Positions 27,883 to 36,567 are shown, numbered from the stretch's first letter. The stretch: DNA of 64,000 bases from JACDAN01 sp963721345 (GCA_963721345.1 CAVRIT010000001.1:1054001-1118000); one strand, 5' to 3'. The notes: generated from the letters alone by a model not told the origin. Made by a program: numbers and translations.

Positions 27883-29353
27883 CTAGTTCAGAAGCCTGTC
27901 GAGCTCCTGCCGGTACTCGCCGCCCTCGAAGGCGTGAACCGGGTGCGGCGGCAGCTCGTACTCGCTGATCCGCCCCCCGCGCCTCACGTAGACCGTCGGG
28001 TGGATCACGGCGAGCGGGTCCATCTCGATCGCGACCGCAACCGCATCCTCACCACCCGAGTCGAGGAAGTGCTCGAGCGGAAGGATCCCGTCGTCTCGGA
28101 GCCCGCCCTCGCCCAGGGCGACCACCCGCGCCAGGAAGTTCTTCTGGATCCAGAGCTCCGGCGCGCAGGAGAGCTCGCGGAGCAGGAAGGCGACGACGTC
28201 GTCCCGACCCAGCGGCCGCAGCGGGCGATCGACGCCCAAACGCTCAGCCAGGTGCTCGGCGAGAACCCGCGCGTTGTAGCGGTACCCGTTGACGGACGTC
28301 GAGTTCGGCGCCGTCCCGTGCTTCCGAGGGCCCTTCGACCCGATCGTGACGTTGCCGGCGAAGAAGAGCCCCGGCGTCGACACGCTCTCGAAAAACGGCG
28401 ACAGCGCAGGCACGTGGTCGTTCAGCACCGTCGCGACACCGAGGTCCCGCAGATCGCCGAGCGGCGCGCGGAACCCGGTGGCGAGGATCACCTCGTCGGC
28501 CTCGAACTCCAGCCGGCCGGGCCACGTCGTCCCGTCCGCAACCACCCGCAGACCGCCGTTCGACCGCTCGATTCGCTCAATCGCCGCGTCCACGACGAAC
28601 GTGCCGGCCCCGCCCCGGACGTACTCCTCGTACGGCTGCAGGTAGCGCAAGCGCAGCGGTGACTGCGGCAGGACGTCGATCCTCACCGGGCCCGGCGAGA
28701 CGAGGACGAGGCTTCGCGCCCACGGCAAGAGGCCGCTCGCGATCTCGAAGCCGGAGTTCCGCTTGCCGATGATCACGACGCTCTTCCCGCGGTACTCCGC
28801 GGCCGGCTGCGTGTCGACGTAGTGCTTCGCGAGCGCGACGCCGGGAATGGGCGGGAGCCATTCCTCCGTCACCCCGACGGCGAAGACGGCGAAGCGGCAG
28901 GCGTACTCGCCGTCCGTCGTCTCGAGCACGAACCCGTCGTCCTCCTGCCGCGTCCCGGTCCAGCGGCAGCCGTACCTCGCTTCCACCTTCCCGCGCTGCG
29001 CGAACGCGACGAGCGCCGCCTCCATCTCGGCGCGCGACGGGACGTCGAAGGTGCGGTCCATCAGCTCGGGAACGGTCGCCGCCGCCCCGTTCCGCGAGAC
29101 CAGGCTGTTGTGGTCGTACCACTCGTACTCCCGGGTCCCACGCTCGACCGGCGCGTCGGGCTTCGTCCAGCTGATCAGCCGTTCGTAGACCGGGAAGCGG
29201 CGGAACATTCCGCCCGGGCGCATCGTCCTGGGAGATCAGCGCGTGCTCCACGCCGAGCTCGGTGAGCGCGTGGCTCGTCTGCAGCCCGCCCGGCCCGGTT
29301 CCCACCACGACGACGTCGTAGCGGCCGGGCGGGAACGGCCTTACGTCTTCCAT
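27883..29353 (-). CDS. FAD-dependent flavin monooxygenase-like oxidoreductase, one frameshift
   Basis: Two-dinucleotide-binding flavoprotein, about 490 residues. The FAD Rossmann motif is VVVGTGPGGLQTS at the N-terminus; the NADPH-binding Rossmann is VVIIGKRNSGFEIA in mid-protein; ILATGF is the conserved strand before the C-terminal FAD contact. This layout is that of flavin-containing monooxygenases and the related YpdA/thioredoxin-reductase-like proteins. The frame breaks near 29228; removing one G in a GGG run joins DDAPG to GMFRRFPVYERLISW. The start (29353) overlaps the end of the cNMP-binding gene by 13 bp, so the two are translationally linked. N- or S-oxygenation of a small molecule is possible; the substrate is unknown. 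Confidence 0.8.
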
Positions 29354-29763
29354 TCCGTCGTCGTCCGCAGACGCCTCGCCTCGGTCTGCAGCACCCGGTA
29401 CATCACCGTCGGAAACTCGACGAGGAAGGGCTCGACGGCGGCTCCGGGGATCTCGAGGCAGCGGAGGAGCGTCACGGCCTCCACGTCCGCGACGGGCAGC
29501 TCGTCGAGCAGAACCCCGATCTCGCCGAAGAACTCGCCCGGGGTGAACCGTGTCAACTCCTGGCCGTCGAGCCGGACCATCGCCTCCCCGTCGATGATCA
29601 GGTACATCGCGCCGCCGGCGAGGCCCGTCCGGATGACGCGCTCGCCCTGCGCGAACACGGTCTCCTCGAAGCGGTGCGCGATCGACTCCACCTGGGAGTG
29701 CGAGAGGTCGGCGAAGAGCGCGAGCCGCGCCAGGCTCTCGACGATGTCAGGCCGCTCGGGCAC
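29341..29763 (-). CDS. Stand-alone cyclic nucleotide-binding (CRP-like) domain protein
   Basis: A single cNMP-binding domain, 140 residues, with no helix-turn-helix. The beta-barrel core is seen in VFAQGERVIRTG...AMYLIIDGEAMVRLDGQ, and the phosphate-binding cassette position is PGEFFGEIGVLLDELPVADVEAV; the cassette has Gly-Glu, as in CRP, but the usual Arg (R in ..RSA..) is replaced here by PVADV, so binding of cAMP is doubtful. It overlaps the EamA gene upstream and the FAD oxidoreductase gene downstream, so all three are made together. It may be a regulatory subunit sensing a ligand for the neighbouring oxidoreductase (inference). Confidence 0.8.
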   Translation of the reverse strand: MPERPDIVESLARLALFADLSHSQVESIAHRFEETVFAQGERVIRTGLAGGAMYLIIDGEAMVRLDGQELTRFTPGEFFGEIGVLLDELPVADVEAVTLLRCLEIPGAAVEPFLVEFPTVMYRVLQTEARRLRTTTEWKT

Positions 29764-30664
29764 GCGCGGACTCTAGAGCTTCCGCCTGGGGCTCCTCTTC
29801 GACCCTCCTGGACACCATCAGCGCGACGCCCACGACGATCGCCGCGCCGGCAACGAGGGTCCGCGTGGTGATCGCCTCGTCGAGGAACGCCCACCCGAGC
29901 AGCACCGCGATCACCGGATTCGCGTAGGCGTAGGTCGAGACGGTCGAGGCCGGCGCGACCTTCAGCAGCCAGACGTAGGCGGTGAAGCCGATGAACGAGC
30001 CGAACACGACGAGATAGGCGGTGGCCAGCAGCGCGTCGGTCGTGAACCGGACGTCGTCGAGCTCGCCGCTCGCGGCGCTGACCAGCGCGAGCAGCGTCCC
30101 GCCGCCCAGCATCCCCATCGCCGCGGCGAGGAGCGTGTCCCGCGGCAGCGGCAGGCGCCGCGCGGCGAGCGAGCCCGCGGCCCACATGAACGCGCCGACG
30201 ACGATCGCCAGCGCGCCGATCGGCTTGGCTCCCTCCTCCCCGCTCGGGTCGACGAGGAGCGCGAGCCCGGCGAACCCGAGGACGAGACCGACCGTCGCGC
30301 GCCCGCCGAGCCGCTCGCCGAAGGCGATCCGCGCGAGGATCGCGAACCACATCGGGATCGTGCCGACGAGGAGCGCCGCGATCCCGGATGGCACATCCTG
30401 CTGCGCCCACGCGAGCAGCCCGTGGCCGCCGAGGAAGAGCGCGCCGCCGAAGACGAAGGCCGCGGCCCACTCTCGCCGCCCCACGCCCAGCCTGCCCCCG
30501 CGGCGCCACCACATGAACCCGAACACCGCGGCGCCGGCGATCAGATGGCGCAGCGCCATCGACAGAAACGGCGGCAGATCGCGCACTGCGATTGCGATCG
30601 CGAGAAAGGTCGACCCCCAGACGACGTAGATCGTCGCGAGCGCAGCCCAGATGCGCATTCTCAT
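29747..30664 (-). CDS. EamA-family (DMT superfamily) transporter
   Basis: Inner-membrane exporter or permease with ten hydrophobic helices in two EamA repeats, 305 residues. The opening MRMRIWAALATIYVVWGSTFLAIAI is typical of YedA-type members, and the second repeat begins near KPIGALAIVVGAFMWA. ATG 30664 is followed by a second ATG two codons later. It heads a minus-strand operon with overlapping stop/start codons (29763/29747), followed by the cNMP-binding protein and FAD oxidoreductase. YedA-like proteins are assigned to drug/metabolite efflux; the cargo is unknown. Confidence 0.88.
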   Translation of the reverse strand: MRMRIWAALATIYVVWGSTFLAIAIAVRDLPPFLSMALRHLIAGAAVFGFMWWRRGGRLGVGRREWAAAFVFGGALFLGGHGLLAWAQQDVPSGIAALLVGTIPMWFAILARIAFGERLGGRATVGLVLGFAGLALLVDPSGEEGAKPIGALAIVVGAFMWAAGSLAARRLPLPRDTLLAAAMGMLGGGTLLALVSAASGELDDVRFTTDALLATAYLVVFGSFIGFTAYVWLLKVAPASTVSTYAYANPVIAVLLGWAFLDEAITTRTLVAGAAIVVGVALMVSRRVEEEPQAEALESARARAA

Positions 30665-30729
30665 TCCAACGTCAAGTTCTGCTCACCTATGCCCCACAGG
30701 AAAACCCATGGTGCTAGAACGGGTGTCCC

Positions 30730-31617
30730 GTGCGACGAAAAGCGCGCAACGACGCGTCGTTGGAGGCTCCGGCGGCGCCTGATCCCGCCGCAATGGAGCG
30801 TGCTCGGCTCGCCCGGGCCACGGCCCTCGACGACCTGACAGAGGCGCAGCGCGAGCTGCGGGAGGCGGCCCGCCGGATGGCGGAGCGCGAGCGCAAGCTC
30901 GACGAGCGCGAGGATCGGCTCGAGGCCCGCATCCGACGAGTCGCGCGGAAGTTCGAGGCGCGGCGTCACCGTCAGAACCGAATGGACGCACTCCGCGGCC
31001 GGATCGCGGAGCGCGATCTGCGGAAGGGGACGCAGGAACGCAAGGAGTCGCAGCTCGCCCGGGGCGAGGCGCGCGTCGAGCGGCTGCAGACCGACGCCGA
31101 GCGCCGCTCGGCGGACCTGCTCGCGAAAGCCACGGAGCTCGAACGCCGCGAGACCGATCTGCGCGCGCGGGAGGCGGAGCTCGACCGCCAGGCGGCGGAG
31201 CTGGACGGAGCACGAGCGGAGACGACGGATGCGCAGGGTGAGCTCGAGCGCCGCGCCTCGGAGCTCGACCGGCGCGAGCAGGAGCTCACCGAGCGTGAGG
31301 CGTCACTCGCCGAGCTCGCGCCGCGGGAGACGGCGGCGCAGGCCAAAGAGGAGGAGCTCACCACGCTCCAGCGGAAGCTCGACCGCGAGGCCGAGCGCCA
31401 GCAGAAGAAGGCCGACCGGCTAGACCGGCACGCCGCAGACCTCGCCGACCGCGAGCAGGCTCTCTCCCGGCTCGGTCAGTCGCTCCTCGCCCGGCGCGAC
31501 GGCGAAGCCGACGCCAAGGTCGCGCCTCGCCCGAAGCCCACGTCGGCCGAGACCGCCTTCACGGAGGGACTCGAGGCGCTCAGCGACGCCGCGAAGACAT
31601 TGAAGACGCGGGAGTAG
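30730..31617 (+). CDS. Long coiled-coil protein
   Basis: Not a recognised family. Apart from about 25 residues at each end the 295-residue protein is an uninterrupted charged alpha-helix with heptad pattern (ERERKLDEREDRLEARI, LDRREQELTEREASLAEL), rich in Arg, Glu, Ala and Leu. There is no signal peptide or transmembrane segment. The GTG at 30730 is divergent from the EamA operon. It precedes a 27-residue membrane peptide and a DUF6766 gene on the same strand. It could be a structural scaffold. Similarity to eukaryotic or SMC coiled coils would be low-complexity and not informative. Confidence 0.65.
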   Translation: MRRKARNDASLEAPAAPDPAAMERARLARATALDDLTEAQRELREAARRMAERERKLDEREDRLEARIRRVARKFEARRHRQNRMDALRGRIAERDLRKGTQERKESQLARGEARVERLQTDAERRSADLLAKATELERRETDLRAREAELDRQAAELDGARAETTDAQGELERRASELDRREQELTEREASLAELAPRETAAQAKEEELTTLQRKLDREAERQQKKADRLDRHAADLADREQALSRLGQSLLARRDGEADAKVAPRPKPTSAETAFTEGLEALSDAAKTLKTRE

Positions 31618-31625
31618 CCCGACCC

Positions 31626-31709
31626 GTGGCGGTGGTCTTCTGGGTGTACCTCGTGGTGATCGTCGCGGGGATCGTCCTCTACGCAATCGTCGGCCTCGGC
31701 CACTTCTGA
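31626..31709 (+). CDS. 27-residue single-pass membrane peptide
   Basis: GTG start at 31626, nine bases after the stop of the coiled-coil gene; the TGA stop shares its last base with the ATG of the next gene (TGATG). The peptide, VAVVFWVYLVVIVAGIVLY followed by AIVGLGHF, is one transmembrane helix with almost no soluble part. Tight coupling on both sides supports a real gene. Function unknown; the size is typical of small membrane regulators of larger partners, here possibly the DUF6766 protein. Confidence 0.6.
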   Translation: MAVVFWVYLVVIVAGIVLYAIVGLGHF

Positions 31710-32383
31710 TGCGACGGTTCGTCCGCGAGAACAGCCTCTCGCTCTTCTTCCTCGGGCTCTTCCTCGTCAGCGTCGTCGGCCAGTCGGTGGCCGGCCTGTA
31801 CGAGTTCAACGACTATCAGAGCCAGCACGGTGAGCCGACCGTGTCCTATCTGCGGTACCTATGGAGCTCGGACTTCGGCGCCGACCTGCTCGAGAACTGG
31901 CAGTCCGAGTGGCTGCAGTTCTGGGTGTTCGCGCTCGCCACGGTTTGGCTCGTCCAAAAGGGCTCGAACGAGTCGAAGCGGGTCGACAAGGCCGGGACCG
32001 AGAGCGACAAGGAGCAACGGATCGGCGAGCACGCCCCGAGGAACGCCCCGCGCTGGGCGAAGGTCCGCGGGTGGCGGCTGAACGTCTACTCGAACTCGTT
32101 CGCGCTCGTCATGGGCCTGATCTTCCTGCTGACCTGGCTGGGCCAATCGTTCGCGAGCTGGACGGTCTACAACGACGAGCAGGCGATACACGACGACGAG
32201 ACCGTGTCGTGGCCGACCTACATGGGCTCGGCGGACTTCTGGGAGCGGAGCCTCCAGAACTGGCAGTCGGAGTTCCTGGCGGTCGGAACGATGGTCGCCT
32301 TCACCATTTACCTACGCCAGAGAGGCTCGCCGGAATCAAAACCAGTGGGCGCCCCGCACGAAGAAACGGCAAGCTCGGGCTGA
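31709..32383 (+). CDS. DUF6766 membrane protein
   Basis: Polytopic protein, 224 residues, four hydrophobic helices arranged as an internal duplication: each half has FLLxxLGQSxAxxxxYN, then an acidic-histidine loop (NDYQSQHGEPTVSYLRYL; NDEQAIHDDETVSWPTYM), then a W-rich segment (LLENWQSEWLQF; SLQNWQSEFLAV). This matches the DUF6766 family pattern. The family has no assigned function. The soluble loop between the halves is charged. Coupled by one base to the 27-residue peptide; a terminator follows at 32393. Confidence 0.8.
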   Translation: MRRFVRENSLSLFFLGLFLVSVVGQSVAGLYEFNDYQSQHGEPTVSYLRYLWSSDFGADLLENWQSEWLQFWVFALATVWLVQKGSNESKRVDKAGTESDKEQRIGEHAPRNAPRWAKVRGWRLNVYSNSFALVMGLIFLLTWLGQSFASWTVYNDEQAIHDDETVSWPTYMGSADFWERSLQNWQSEFLAVGTMVAFTIYLRQRGSPESKPVGAPHEETASSG

Positions 32384-32392
32384 CCAACCGCC

Positions 32393-32417
32393 GCAGAACG
32401 GGCTTTGCCCGTTCTGC
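32393..32417 (+). terminator. Terminator after DUF6766 gene
   Basis: Perfect 11-bp stem GCAGAACGGGC with a TTT loop, 10 bases after the stop codon. Confidence 0.65.
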
Positions 32418-32526
32418 ACCCACCCGCCGCTAGAGAAGGAAGTGCCGCACGCATCTGGGCCACGCGTCGGCGAAGCCGACGCCTGGCTTCAAACGCTGGC
32501 CGGAAATCGTGAGATTTCCGGACAAA

Positions 32527-32554
32527 ACTGAGGGCCGCGCGAGCGGCCCTCAGT
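32527..32554 (-). terminator. Terminator for the SCO/PASTA operon
   Basis: Perfect 12-bp stem (ACTGAGGGCCGC and complement) with a GCGA loop. On the minus strand the stem is followed by a run of T (TTTTGTCC), so it fits an intrinsic terminator for the operon ending at 32679. Confidence 0.75.
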
Positions 32555-32678
32555 TCGGACGCGTGTCGAGTAGAGAATCTTGGCCTGGCCGCGACGGGAC
32601 CGCACTCCCGCTCGAACTCTTGGATCAGACCTCTTCCTCGATCACCATCCAAATGCGGAATACCCCGCGTTTCAACAA

Positions 32679-33278
32679 CTAAACATCCAAAGCCAAACCA
32701 ATATCGTGAACGAGGTTCGCGGGGGTGAGGTCTACGCCTGCATGGAGCGTCGAGCGCCAGCGGCCTTCGCGGTCGTAGATGCGCACCGGCGCCGAGTGCA
32801 TGTTCGGACTGCCCGTCTCGTCGACCGAGAGCACCGAGAACGCCTTCCAGACCGGGCGGAGCTCCTCGACCGACCCGTCGAGGTACCGCAGCTGCCCCTT
32901 GGCCCGGTTCCGCCGGAGGAACGCGTCGATCGCCGGTTTCGTGTCGTACACCGGGTCGACGGTGATCGCCAACGCCTCGACGTCGCTCCGCCGCTCGCCC
33001 ATCGTCCGCATCGCCTGCCCGATCTGTGCCGCGATCACCGGGCACGACTCGGTACAGCGGACGTCGAGGAAGGTGACGGCGAGTGCCTTGCCCCGGAGCT
33101 CGTCGGCCCGCAGCAGCCGTCCGCCGTCATCACGCAGGCGAAACTCCGGCAGCGTCACGTCCGCCGGCGGCTGGCTGCCGCGAAAGTCCGCTCCTTCCTC
33201 GTCCCGCCCCAGGACGACGACAGCACCGACAGCCGCCAGCGCGACGACCAGCGCCGCCGCGAGGAGCGCAATCCGCAT
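32679..33278 (-). CDS. SCO1/SenC family copper-binding thioredoxin-fold protein
   Basis: Membrane-anchored copper chaperone, 199 residues. The N-terminal anchor (about 4-23) is followed by a thioredoxin fold with the SCO copper ligands Cys75-X3-Cys79 (RCTESCPV) and His161 (NMHSAP). It delivers copper to the CuA site of cytochrome oxidase in characterised members. The ATG at 33278 directly abuts the TAG of the PASTA gene upstream. It is the last gene of a three-gene operon closed by the terminator at 32527-32554. No oxidase subunit is present in this window. Confidence 0.92.
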   Translation of the reverse strand: MRIALLAAALVVALAAVGAVVVLGRDEEGADFRGSQPPADVTLPEFRLRDDGGRLLRADELRGKALAVTFLDVRCTESCPVIAAQIGQAMRTMGERRSDVEALAITVDPVYDTKPAIDAFLRRNRAKGQLRYLDGSVEELRPVWKAFSVLSVDETGSPNMHSAPVRIYDREGRWRSTLHAGVDLTPANLVHDIGLALDV

Positions 33279-33671
33279 CTAGCGGAGCCTGCCGATGTAA
33301 ATCGTGACGATCCAGCCGAGGCGACGCGTGACGCCGCCGCGCGGAAGCTGCGCGACGACGAGACCCTCCTCGCCGGCCGCCGTCACGGCGTGCTCCATCA
33401 CGCGGACGCGGAAGCCACCGTTCTCGAGCGCGTAGATCGCCGTCCGCTGCGGGTAGCCCAGGGTGTCGGGCACCGTCGTCTGGATGCCGGTCGGCGCGTT
33501 GTAGCGCCCAACCGGCCGCGGAACGGGAGCGGCCTCTCCGCCCTCTCCCGAGGCTACGAGGAGCGGGCCGGTGGCCTCGGCAGGCTCGGCGTCACCGCGG
33601 AAGACGACGAACGCGCCTGCCGCGATCGCCGAGACGACCGCCGTTACGACCAACCACCGATACCAGCGCAC
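33279..33671 (-). CDS. Small membrane-anchored PASTA-like protein
   Basis: A single-pass protein, 130 residues: an N-terminal membrane anchor (WLVVTAVVSAIAAGAFVVF), a short linker and one PASTA-like module (TVPDTLGYPQRTAIYALENGGFRVRVME...GLVVAQLPRGG...TIYIGRL). The module shares with its upstream neighbour the closing motif VAQLPRGG / IRQLPQAG and the terminal TI-GRL. Start GTG directly follows the upstream TGA. PASTA modules bind peptidoglycan fragments in the kinases and penicillin-binding proteins that carry them; here there is no kinase. Confidence 0.7.
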   Translation of the reverse strand: MRWYRWLVVTAVVSAIAAGAFVVFRGDAEPAEATGPLLVASGEGGEAAPVPRPVGRYNAPTGIQTTVPDTLGYPQRTAIYALENGGFRVRVMEHAVTAAGEEGLVVAQLPRGGVTRRLGWIVTIYIGRLR

Positions 33672-34715
33672 TCACTGGAGTCTGCCGACCGTGATCGTCA
33701 CCGTCGAGCCCTGAGCGGCTGAACTGCCTGCCTGCGGCAACTGCCGGATGACGATTCCGTCCTGCGGGGGATCGTTCGTCGGCCGTTCGACGACTCGGAC
33801 TCGGAACCCCGCGCCTTCGATCGTCGAGACAGCGGTCGCCTCGTCCTGGCCGACCGTGTCCGGCACGGTGATCCGCGACGGCGAGGTTGTAGTGGTGACG
33901 ACCGTCGTGGTCGTCTGCGTCTGTCCCTGCGAGACGTTGATGCGGACGACCGAGCCGCGGACTGCACGCGTACCCGCGGCGGGGTTCTGCGCTATCACGG
34001 TGCTCTCCGGCTCGGTGCCCGGCACCCGCTCGATGCGAGTGCGGAAACCGGCGCGTGTAAGTGTCGTCGTCGCCTCCTCGGCGGTCGAGCCGACGAGCGC
34101 CGGAACCTCGACTTGCTGCTGGCCGGCGGAGACGATCACGACCACCGCGGAGCGCTTCGGCACCTCCGTCCCCGCCGCCGGGATCTGCCGGATCACCTGG
34201 CCGCGCGGACGCTGAGAACGGATCGTCTCGGTCCGCGCCTGCAAATCGGCGGCGCGCAGACGCGCCACGGCCTGTGCGACGCGCAAGCCCGCCACCTGGG
34301 GAACCTCGGTGCGCTGCGGGTCGCGGGCGACGGTGAGCACGACGATGCCGCCCTTCCCGTAGGTCGTTCCGGCTTCCGGACGCTGCACCACGACGGCCCC
34401 GGCCCGGCGTTCGCTGTCGACGAGCTTCACCTCTGACTCGAAGCCGCGCTCGTCGAGCTCGCGCTCGGCCTCGGCACGCTGGGCGCCGACGACCTCCGGA
34501 ACGGTGGCGGCTTCCACCGTCTCGTCGCGGTTCGTCAGATACCACGACGCGGCGAGCGCGCCGAGCACCAGCAGCAGAAGGAGGAGGAGCCATGGCCAGA
34601 TCGAGGGAGGCGGAGGCGGAGGAGCCGCAACCTGCTCCTCGGTCGTCCGCGTCGCTCGCCGACGCCATGGCCAAGCTCTCGCCATCGGACGCTGCTTACC
34701 CTCATCGGGCCCCAT
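33672..34715 (-). CDS. Membrane-anchored protein with four PASTA domains
   Basis: About 347 residues. After a short basic/Pro-rich cytoplasmic tail there is a transmembrane helix (WPWLLLLLLLVLGALAASWYL), then four PASTA modules in series (starting VPEVVGAQRAEAEREL, VPQVAGLRVAQAVARL, VPALVGSTAEEATTTL, VPDTVGQDEATAVSTI), separated before the last one by a Thr-rich linker. This is the extracellular half of a PknB-type kinase without the kinase domain. The start ATG at 34715 is favoured over 34799 because the upstream gene on the plus strand begins at 34768. It is the first gene of an operon with the small PASTA protein and SCO protein. Confidence 0.85.
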   Translation of the reverse strand: MGPDEGKQRPMARAWPWRRRATRTTEEQVAAPPPPPPSIWPWLLLLLLLVLGALAASWYLTNRDETVEAATVPEVVGAQRAEAERELDERGFESEVKLVDSERRAGAVVVQRPEAGTTYGKGGIVVLTVARDPQRTEVPQVAGLRVAQAVARLRAADLQARTETIRSQRPRGQVIRQIPAAGTEVPKRSAVVVIVSAGQQQVEVPALVGSTAEEATTTLTRAGFRTRIERVPGTEPESTVIAQNPAAGTRAVRGSVVRINVSQGQTQTTTTVVTTTTSPSRITVPDTVGQDEATAVSTIEGAGFRVRVVERPTNDPPQDGIVIRQLPQAGSSAAQGSTVTITVGRLQ

Positions 34716-34767
34716 CCCTAACCACGGCTCGAACCGTGTCGTTTCTCCGGGGCGTCCCTTGGGCACA

Positions 34768-36567
34768 ATGGGCTCGTTGTCGCGGGTCGCCCTTTGCACG
34801 GCTGCAGTTCTCCTACTCGCCGGCGCCGCAGGCGCCGCGGACGGTGACCCCTTCCTGAAGAGCTGTTTCGCAACGAACGGCGCTGCACCGTGCGCGCCGC
34901 TACAACCGCCGTTCTCGGCCCCCGACGCGGAGCTCAGCCCGGACGGCCGGCATCTCTATGCGGTGGTCCAGCCCAACGGCGGTGGCTCGAACGGCATCCG
35001 GTTGTTCGACGCCGCGAGCGGAACCCTCACTCCGCGGGACCTCTTCGCCCTGCCGGCTGCCGCCGAGGATGTCGATGTGAGCCCGGACGGGCGCCACGTC
35101 TACGTCGGCGCCGGCACCGAGATCCGCGTCTTCGCCCGCGATGCGTCGTCGGGCGTCCTCGCTCCCGCACAGACGGTTACCGGCCTGAGCGCCTTGTCCG
35201 CGACGGCGATCAGCCCGGACGGGCGAAGCGTCTACGCGCGCGCCTCGAGCCAGCTGAACGTCTACGACCGCGATCCCAACTCCGGTGCGCTGACGCAGAA
35301 GACACTCGGGGGGTGCTTCGTCGAGGAGATCGTCCTGCCGACGTGCGCCGGCGCGGTCGGGATCGTCGGCACCTCCGCCGAGCTCGCCGTCTCGGCCGAC
35401 GGGCGTCATCTCTACGTGACGACGCCGGCGCCCGGCGGCGTGGCGATCTTCAACCGCCAGCCCGACGGTGCGCTCTCGCAGATCCCGGGGACACAGGGCG
35501 GCTGCGTCACCGTCGGGGGGTCGAGCGGCGCGTCCGGCGGAACCGAGTGCGCCGCGGGTGCCTCGACGCTCGCCGAGGCCCGGGCGGCGAACGTGGACGC
35601 TCAGGGCGACTTCGTGATCGTCAGCGCGGCGGCCGGCAACACGGTCTTCCGTCGAGACACGGCGACCGGCGGCCTCTCCCAGACCGACTGCCTCGACGAG
35701 CTCGGCGGCGGAGGGCCGCCGTCGGGCTGCCACGAGGTCAAGGGCGCGACGGGCAGCGACGCGGCATTCGCCCCGAACGGCCAGGACGTCGCGCTGAACG
35801 CGGGCGACGTCGGCCTCTCGGCTTTCCGGCTCGACCGGACGACCGGCAAGCTCGCCCAGCGCGCAACGCGCGGCTGCTTCAGCGTCGGCGCGGGGGCTCC
35901 ATGCGAGCACGCCCCCGGACTGCTCGGCGGGCTCGGCGGGGTGACCTTCTCGCCGAACGGCCTCAACCTGTACGCCGCGTTCCGCGGCGGATCGGTCGCC
36001 GGGTTCGAAAACGATCTGGCGCCGACCTGCGCGAAGCGGACGGTCAACGTGCCGCGCAACGCGGTCGTTGTCATCCCGCTCGAGTGCACCGACGGAAACG
36101 GCGACGCAATCCGGCTCGAGATCACCGCTCCGCCGACGAACGGCGCACTTCGGTCACTGGACCAGGTCCGCAAACGAGTCACATACGACCCTGAAACGAA
36201 TTTCCGCGGCCGCGACGTCTTCCAGTACCGCGGCCTCGCCCGCGGGACGCGCGGGACGCCCGCCGTGATCACGATCAACGTGCTGGCCAAGGGCCGCGTC
36301 GTCGATCGGAAGCCTCCGAACACGCGGATCCGCCGCGGGCCGCCGCGCTCGACCCGCTCGAAGACGGCCCGGTTCACGTTCACGTCGACCGAGCGCGGCT
36401 CGCACTTCGAGTGCAAGCTCGACAAGCGGCGCTGGGCGCGCTGCAAGACGCCGAAGCGCTACCTGGGGCTGAAGCGCGGCCGGCACACGTTCTCGGTGCG
36501 CGCGGTCGACCGCGCCGGAAACACCGACCTCACACCGGCCAAGAGGAGCTGGATCCGGAAGCGCTAA
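34768..36567 (+). CDS. Secreted beta-propeller (lactonase-like) protein with cadherin-like C-terminus
   Basis: Exported 599-residue protein. Signal peptide 1-22 (ending AGAA). The first two thirds is a seven- to eight-bladed propeller of the lactonase/YncE type with repeated SPDGRHLYAV / SPDGRHVYVGA and GAL-type turns; several paired cysteines (CFATNGAAPC, CFVEEIVLPTC) look disulfide-bonded. Next comes a cadherin-like module (VPRNAVVVIPLECTDGNGD), and at the end an actinobacterial repeat (GSHFECKLDKRRWARCKTPKRYLGL ending VRAVDRAGNTD). Family members with a propeller can be lactonases but no metal ligand set is evident. It is divergent from the PASTA operon and its stop codon lies in the MarR operator cluster. 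Confidence 0.85.
   Translation: MGSLSRVALCTAAVLLLAGAAGAADGDPFLKSCFATNGAAPCAPLQPPFSAPDAELSPDGRHLYAVVQPNGGGSNGIRLFDAASGTLTPRDLFALPAAAEDVDVSPDGRHVYVGAGTEIRVFARDASSGVLAPAQTVTGLSALSATAISPDGRSVYARASSQLNVYDRDPNSGALTQKTLGGCFVEEIVLPTCAGAVGIVGTSAELAVSADGRHLYVTTPAPGGVAIFNRQPDGALSQIPGTQGGCVTVGGSSGASGGTECAAGASTLAEARAANVDAQGDFVIVSAAAGNTVFRRDTATGGLSQTDCLDELGGGGPPSGCHEVKGATGSDAAFAPNGQDVALNAGDVGLSAFRLDRTTGKLAQRATRGCFSVGAGAPCEHAPGLLGGLGGVTFSPNGLNLYAAFRGGSVAGFENDLAPTCAKRTVNVPRNAVVVIPLECTDGNGDAIRLEITAPPTNGALRSLDQVRKRVTYDPETNFRGRDVFQYRGLARGTRGTPAVITINVLAKGRVVDRKPPNTRIRRGPPRSTRSKTARFTFTSTERGSHFECKLDKRRWARCKTPKRYLGLKRGRHTFSVRAVDRAGNTDLTPAKRSWIRKR

Larger units (their letters stand above)
32384..32678. other. Intergenic region with four hairpins between convergent genes
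   Basis: No gene is seen. Inverted repeats occur at 32393-32417 (terminator, plus), about 32467-32483 (GCGTCGGC-GAA-GCCGACGC), about 32501-32520 (CGGAAATC-GTGA-GATTTCCG) and 32527-32554 (terminator, minus). The last 90 bases (about 32590-32678) are more A/T-rich than the surroundings and hold nothing I can identify. Confidence 0.55.
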
